From JBFXCK01 sp050182275 (GTDB lineage Bacteria; Pseudomonadota; Alphaproteobacteria; SHNJ01), in NCBI GenBank assembly GCA_050182275.1, contig JBFXCK010000003.1:62001-126000 (forward strand): a DNA stretch of 64,000 nt, given 5' to 3'. A program made the translations under genes and the position numbers. The notes below the pieces were generated by a model. The model was given only the letters and a program-made list of their open reading frames with translations, did no database searches and was not told where the DNA came from. Positions 63,296 to 64,000 of the stretch are shown here, piece after piece (position 1 is the first letter of the stretch; each line of letters starts with the position of its first letter).

Positions 63296-64000
63296 ATGAA
63301 ACCGCCGAAAATCGCCAATAGCCGGGGCTTTGGGGTTTACTCGCTGCTATTGGCGGCGGTGGCGGTTTTAGCCATTGGCGCTATTGCCGCTACGATGATG
63401 ACAAGGGAAACCGCCCGCACGGTGCGCAGCGAAATCGAAACACCGAAACTGGTGAATGCTATTCACCATGTCCGCGCCGTTATGCAAGATTGCGTGCAAA
63501 GAGGAGCGGGAAGGGGAATATATGTGGGCGGCCAGATCAACGCCCGCGATTGGGCCAGGGCGGCGATTTATGACAGCGGCGGCACCCGCGCCACCATCGC
63601 TATGGATCATATGCCTTATTGTAGGATGAATCAGGATTCCCAGAATCAGTCTTTAAGTTTTCCTCAACAAACCTGCCAGGTTTTTATAGATCAAGAATCC
63701 ACCAAATGCGGCATGATGGCTAATACGCCTAATAGTGGTTGCTTGATATCTTCCAACCTCAATAATCTCTTATGCCCGGTCGATAATTTAACTTTAACTG
63801 CTACCACGCCCGGCACTTCCAATGTTTATTTATTTTCCGATGCGCGCAATACGCGCAACCGCGGGGAAGATTTTTTAGCGGAAAATTCTTTATTCGATTT
63901 CCATTATTTTTTGGGCTCCAACCGCGCCTGGCTGGTGGCCAAACCCAAAGTGCGCACCGCCGAGACCGACCGCATCGTGGCCGAGGCCCGCAATTATTTC
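63296..64000 (+). CDS. Pilin-like/pseudopilin-like protein, C-terminus beyond the window
   Basis: Open frame of 235 codons without a stop, so the gene is cut by the window end. It starts ATG at 63296 behind GGGAGA. The N-terminus (NSRGFGVYSLLLAAVAVLAIGAIAATMMTRETARTVRSEIETPKLVNAI) has a Gly-Phe step, a ~20-residue hydrophobic helix and then polar residues, like a type IV pilin leader. A Lys/Arg run precedes the Gly. The pre-helix Glu of true pilins is missing (GFGVYS), so this is tentative. Six Cys follow at about 64, 108, 125, 136, 147 and 159, possibly forming disulfides. It is divergent from the RTX gene. Confidence 0.55.
   Translation, partial: MKPPKIANSRGFGVYSLLLAAVAVLAIGAIAATMMTRETARTVRSEIETPKLVNAIHHVRAVMQDCVQRGAGRGIYVGGQINARDWARAAIYDSGGTRATIAMDHMPYCRMNQDSQNQSLSFPQQTCQVFIDQESTKCGMMANTPNSGCLISSNLNNLLCPVDNLTLTATTPGTSNVYLFSDARNTRNRGEDFLAENSLFDFHYFLGSNRAWLVAKPKVRTAETDRIVAEARNYF

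Overview
The window comes from a free-living, motile alphaproteobacterium of moderate GC that I cannot place to genus. The evidence is the 16S rRNA with the shortened alphaproteobacterial V3 helix, an rrn spacer carrying tRNA-Ile(GAT) and tRNA-Ala(TGC), a DUF4167 protein next to clpB, the radA-cvpA-purF-SDR gene order, and a fliL-fliM-DUF6468-motE flagellar cluster. It reads as chromosomal: there is no insertion sequence, integrase, phage gene or CRISPR array. AT-rich, poorly recognisable genes are interspersed among housekeeping genes.

Layout. 0.2-5.6 kb: DUF4167 protein, ClpB chaperone, an orphan protein and an M23 murein peptidase. 6.0-8.9 kb: a three-gene operon of unknown function led by a Gln/Ala-rich protein. 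9.1-15.5 kb: a complete rrn operon whose 1.4-kb 16S-23S spacer holds tRNA-Ile, an intact 160-codon protein gene and tRNA-Ala. 15.5-21.4 kb: a small flagellin-like protein, three related secreted Met/Arg/Glu-rich proteins, a GNAT acetyltransferase, initiator tRNA-Met and a CodB-like permease. 21.6-26.4 kb: a cold-shock protein, a 1135-residue SF2 helicase ending in eight tandem ~70-residue HTH-like modules, and a second flagellin-like protein. 26.5-38.7 kb: NodT-type outer-membrane factor, thioredoxin/NHL protein, radA-cvpA-purF-SDR, M16 peptidase, MlaE-MlaF transporter, tRNA-Leu and a NitT/SsuA-type lipoprotein. 38.7-53.5 kb: a second Gln-rich protein (paralogue of the one at 6 kb), a PuuA-like ligase, Sel1-repeat protein, NAD kinase, LuxR-type and Zur-type regulators, paired lipoproteins, a signal-less LivK-type binding protein, an HDAC-family deacetylase and a GGCT-like protein. 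53.6-64 kb: heme A synthase, flgF-flgG-flgA-flgH facing fliL-fliM-DUF6468-motE, an RTX-repeat protein and the start of a pilin-like protein.

How things fit together. The flagellar genes form two divergent operons; the rod/ring operon has a good sigma-54 promoter. Two flagellin-like paralogues lie elsewhere in the window. All four tRNA genes end in the same hairpin repeat, whose 5' arm is built from the tRNA CCA tail. Two of them (fMet and Leu) are followed within 30 nt by a protein gene, so tRNA-mRNA co-transcripts are likely.

The strongest candidates for undescribed biology are the helicase with its array of eight DNA-binding-like modules (22.0-25.4 kb), the protein gene embedded in the rRNA spacer (11.5-11.9 kb), and the tRNA-tail hairpin with the tRNA-fMet 5' mimic (19.57-19.77 kb). 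All functional statements are read from sequence and family knowledge only; no database search was run.
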